The translations under genes and the position numbers were made by a program. From Collinsella aerofaciens (lineage in GTDB: Bacteria; Actinomycetota; Coriobacteriia; Coriobacteriales; Coriobacteriaceae), in contig JAPJOH010000006.1 in NCBI GenBank assembly GCA_030826265.1, positions 40,250 through 104,249 of the forward strand: a stretch of 64,000 nucleotides of DNA, written 5' to 3'. Below are positions 62,610-64,000 of this stretch, piece by piece. The notes under the pieces were generated by a model that did not search any database, was not told the origin of the DNA, and saw nothing but the letters and a program-made list of their open reading frames with translations. The stretch's first letter is position 1. The number at the start of each line of letters is the position of its first letter.

Positions 62610-62758
62610 GGATAGTGTCCGCTCCTGGGTGGTTGGCGTGGCACGGTCAGTTGTCTGCGGTTATTTGTACCCAAAGATGGTGGGTTTATGGGGTTGGATT
62701 GCAGGCGTGCGCGATATCGTCATAGACGGCTGCCGTCTTTGCCTCTGCTCGGAAACCC

Positions 62759-62787
62759 TTTCCAGCTTTATTGCAACGGAGTACAAT
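62759..62787 (+). promoter_or_regulatory. Promoter candidate for the phosphoesterase
   Basis: TTTCCA (62759-62764) and TACAAT (62782-62787) are 17 bases apart. The dyad TTCAACTTGAA lies at about 62803-62813. Confidence 0.45.
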
Positions 62788-62862
62788 GGGTAACGTTTAA
62801 GTTCAACTTGAAGTTTTAGTTGCGGCGCCGGGCTTCGGCCGCAATGCAAGGAGAGGCGTACC

Positions 62863-63702
62863 ATGGCGATCTATGTGACATCTGATGCTCACGGGCACGT
62901 GCGTGCGCTTGACGAGGCCCTGTCTAAGATCTCGTTGACGTCCGACGACACGCTGTACGTGCTGGGCGACATGATCGATCGCGGGCCCGATCCGGTCGGC
63001 GTTATTAAGCTCGTGCGCTCGCTGCCCAACGCCCACGTGCTCAAGGGTAATCACGAGCAGATCATGCTCGATGCCATCATTGGTCAGGATCCGCTCGATG
63101 CCGAGACCTGGGATATCAACGGTGGCTGGACGACGCGCGAGCAGCTCAACGACATGGAATTTGAGGCATATGAGGAGCTCGTGCGATGGATGGCCGCGCT
63201 GCCGCTCTACGCGGTGGTCGAGACCGAGGAGCGCCCGTATCTGCTGGTACATGCCGGTATTGAGACCGAGGCGGCGCAGGCGTTTTTGCTTGAGCATGGC
63301 GTCGATTGTGCCGATGGCGTTGGAGCGGTGGGTGCCGATCGCGAGCTGCTGCAGCAGATGCTCGCAGTGCAGTCGTCCGATGACCTGCTGTGGATTCGTC
63401 ATGGCTATTGGGATGCGTCGACCGGGCTGCTTTCTGCCGAGGGCAAGGGCCCGGTCGTGGTGAGCGGTCACACGCCCACGGTATCGCTTGGGCGCTATTG
63501 CGAGGTCGGTGGTCTGGCGGGGCTCGATGAGGAATCGGGACGCGGGCAGATCGTGCGCTTGGGCGGCGAGGACACTGCTGGTGTGCCCGATCGCATCGAC
63601 ATCGACTGCGCCGCCGCCACCGGCTCCGAGTTCGGCCGCGTGGGCATCCTGCGCCTGGACGACGGGGCCGAGTTCTACGCGAACATCAACCCGGGCGAAT
63701 AA
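62863..63702 (+). CDS. Metallophosphoesterase (calcineurin-like)
   Basis: A 279-residue metal-dependent phosphoesterase resembling bacterial PPP-type serine/threonine phosphatases. Motifs: YVTSDAHGHVRALDEAL, VLGDMIDRGPDPVGV, LKGNHEQIMLDAI, LLVHAGIE and VVSGHTPTV. The C-terminal 70 residues are beta-rich. A GGAGAG site precedes the ATG at 62863. Substrate is unknown: protein or small-molecule phosphates such as diadenosine tetraphosphate are both known in the family. Confidence 0.92.
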   Translation: MAIYVTSDAHGHVRALDEALSKISLTSDDTLYVLGDMIDRGPDPVGVIKLVRSLPNAHVLKGNHEQIMLDAIIGQDPLDAETWDINGGWTTREQLNDMEFEAYEELVRWMAALPLYAVVETEERPYLLVHAGIETEAAQAFLLEHGVDCADGVGAVGADRELLQQMLAVQSSDDLLWIRHGYWDASTGLLSAEGKGPVVVSGHTPTVSLGRYCEVGGLAGLDEESGRGQIVRLGGEDTAGVPDRIDIDCAAATGSEFGRVGILRLDDGAEFYANINPGE

Positions 63703-64000
63703 CCTTGTTCCGCCGATCTACCGTAGCTAATTTGGGACGGGGCTTTTTTGACTACTTTCGGAGAGTAGCGCCTTCTTGCTCGGTAAGCGCTAGAAATGAG
63801 GAGCGTCTGCGTCCTCGACAGCGCGAAAATGCTCGAAAAACCGTCGCAACGGAGTCAAACGACGTCGCGGCGGTTCTTTTTTGGCTGCCCGCTGGCTAAG
63901 TGAGTAGACTTTTTTGGAAATGCCGAGCACCCAACATATTTGCCTCAATAAAACCGACGCTCCTATAAGTTGTCAAGAGGCAGTTTGCGGGAGCGCTCTC
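63703..64000. other. Right-end non-coding stretch, 298 bp
   Basis: No gene is supported. It contains the terminator at 63839-63882. A segment CACCCAACATATTTGCCTCA (about 63930) is weakly like the arms of the elements at 48.5 and 50.2 kb. It is cut by the window edge. Confidence 0.4.
63839..63882 (+). terminator. Rho-independent terminator
   Basis: AACCGTCGC pairs with GCGGCGGTT (one G-T pair) and TTTTTT follows. It is 136 bases after the phosphoesterase stop. Confidence 0.65.

Noticed and set aside
63705..63899. Plus-strand ORF of 64 codons at the right end
   Set aside because: It overlaps the end of the phosphoesterase region and runs through a terminator. Arg-rich random composition.

Overview
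The window looks like chromosome of a Coriobacteriia gut anaerobe, most probably Collinsella. This rests on high GC with GC-rich third codon positions, strong AGGAGG-type ribosome binding sites, and gene content typical of that group: a cobalamin-element-linked DUF4430 surface protein, a class III fructose bisphosphatase, a QueH-type queuosine pathway, a C69 dipeptidase and a bile-acid-type 12-alpha-HSDH homologue. The assignment is recognition from sequence, not a database match. No rRNA, tRNA, CRISPR array, intact insertion sequence or prophage was seen.

Layout. 1-2.0 kb: the start of a Tat-exported protein and two paralogous lipoproteins. 2.4-3.9 kb: fchA-folD, a folate one-carbon pair in which FolD has lost its cyclohydrolase residues. 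4.2-8.0 kb: a C69 dipeptidase, a phasin-like protein and a UbiB-family kinase. 8.1-13.1 kb: a cobalamin-riboswitch-like leader, a 1285-residue surface protein with four transcobalamin-C-terminal-like (DUF4430) domains, and an overlapping membrane protein with a fifth. 13.3-24.9 kb: housekeeping genes (two GtrA proteins, fbp, a DegV gene with an in-frame stop, a TIM-barrel protein, an rRNA methyltransferase, a divergent MetRS-like protein, queH, queA). 25-31 kb: a coiled-coil membrane protein, the 12-alpha-HSDH-like SDR, tgt, a LOG-family protein and a DinJ/YafQ-type toxin-antitoxin pair.

31.4-34.4 kb holds a primase-helicase-PLD protein of the TOTE-conflict type, lower in GC than its surroundings and probably accessory. 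34.7-44.8 kb: DegV, a frameshifted HAD gene, an M20 dipeptidase, pstSCAB, an ABC-F ATPase and a Cof-type phosphatase. 45-48.4 kb is a metal-homeostasis block: an MntR/DtxR-type regulator, a zinc/cadmium P1B ATPase, a free-standing HMA protein and an ArsR/SmtB sensor with three matching operators. 48.5-50.3 kb is an AbiEi-like gene flanked by two inverted-repeat elements. 50.5-63.7 kb: a DEDD exonuclease, a His-rich 10-TM metal exporter, YaiI, a frameshifted HdeD-like gene, a nitroreductase, two histidine phosphatases, a short DUF1015-like protein, an M20 peptidase, serA, serC, a K+/H+ antiporter and a metallophosphoesterase.

Intergenic DNA is rich in palindromes. One family of hairpins shares a GGGAC core. 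A larger two-copy element at 25.0 and 28.1 kb keeps its pairing while the outer stem sequence changes. A 240-bp AT-rich element with 26-bp perfect inverted ends lies at 3.9-4.1 kb. Three otherwise intact genes carry single lesions (degV stop, HAD frameshift, HdeD frameshift); these may be real or sequence errors.
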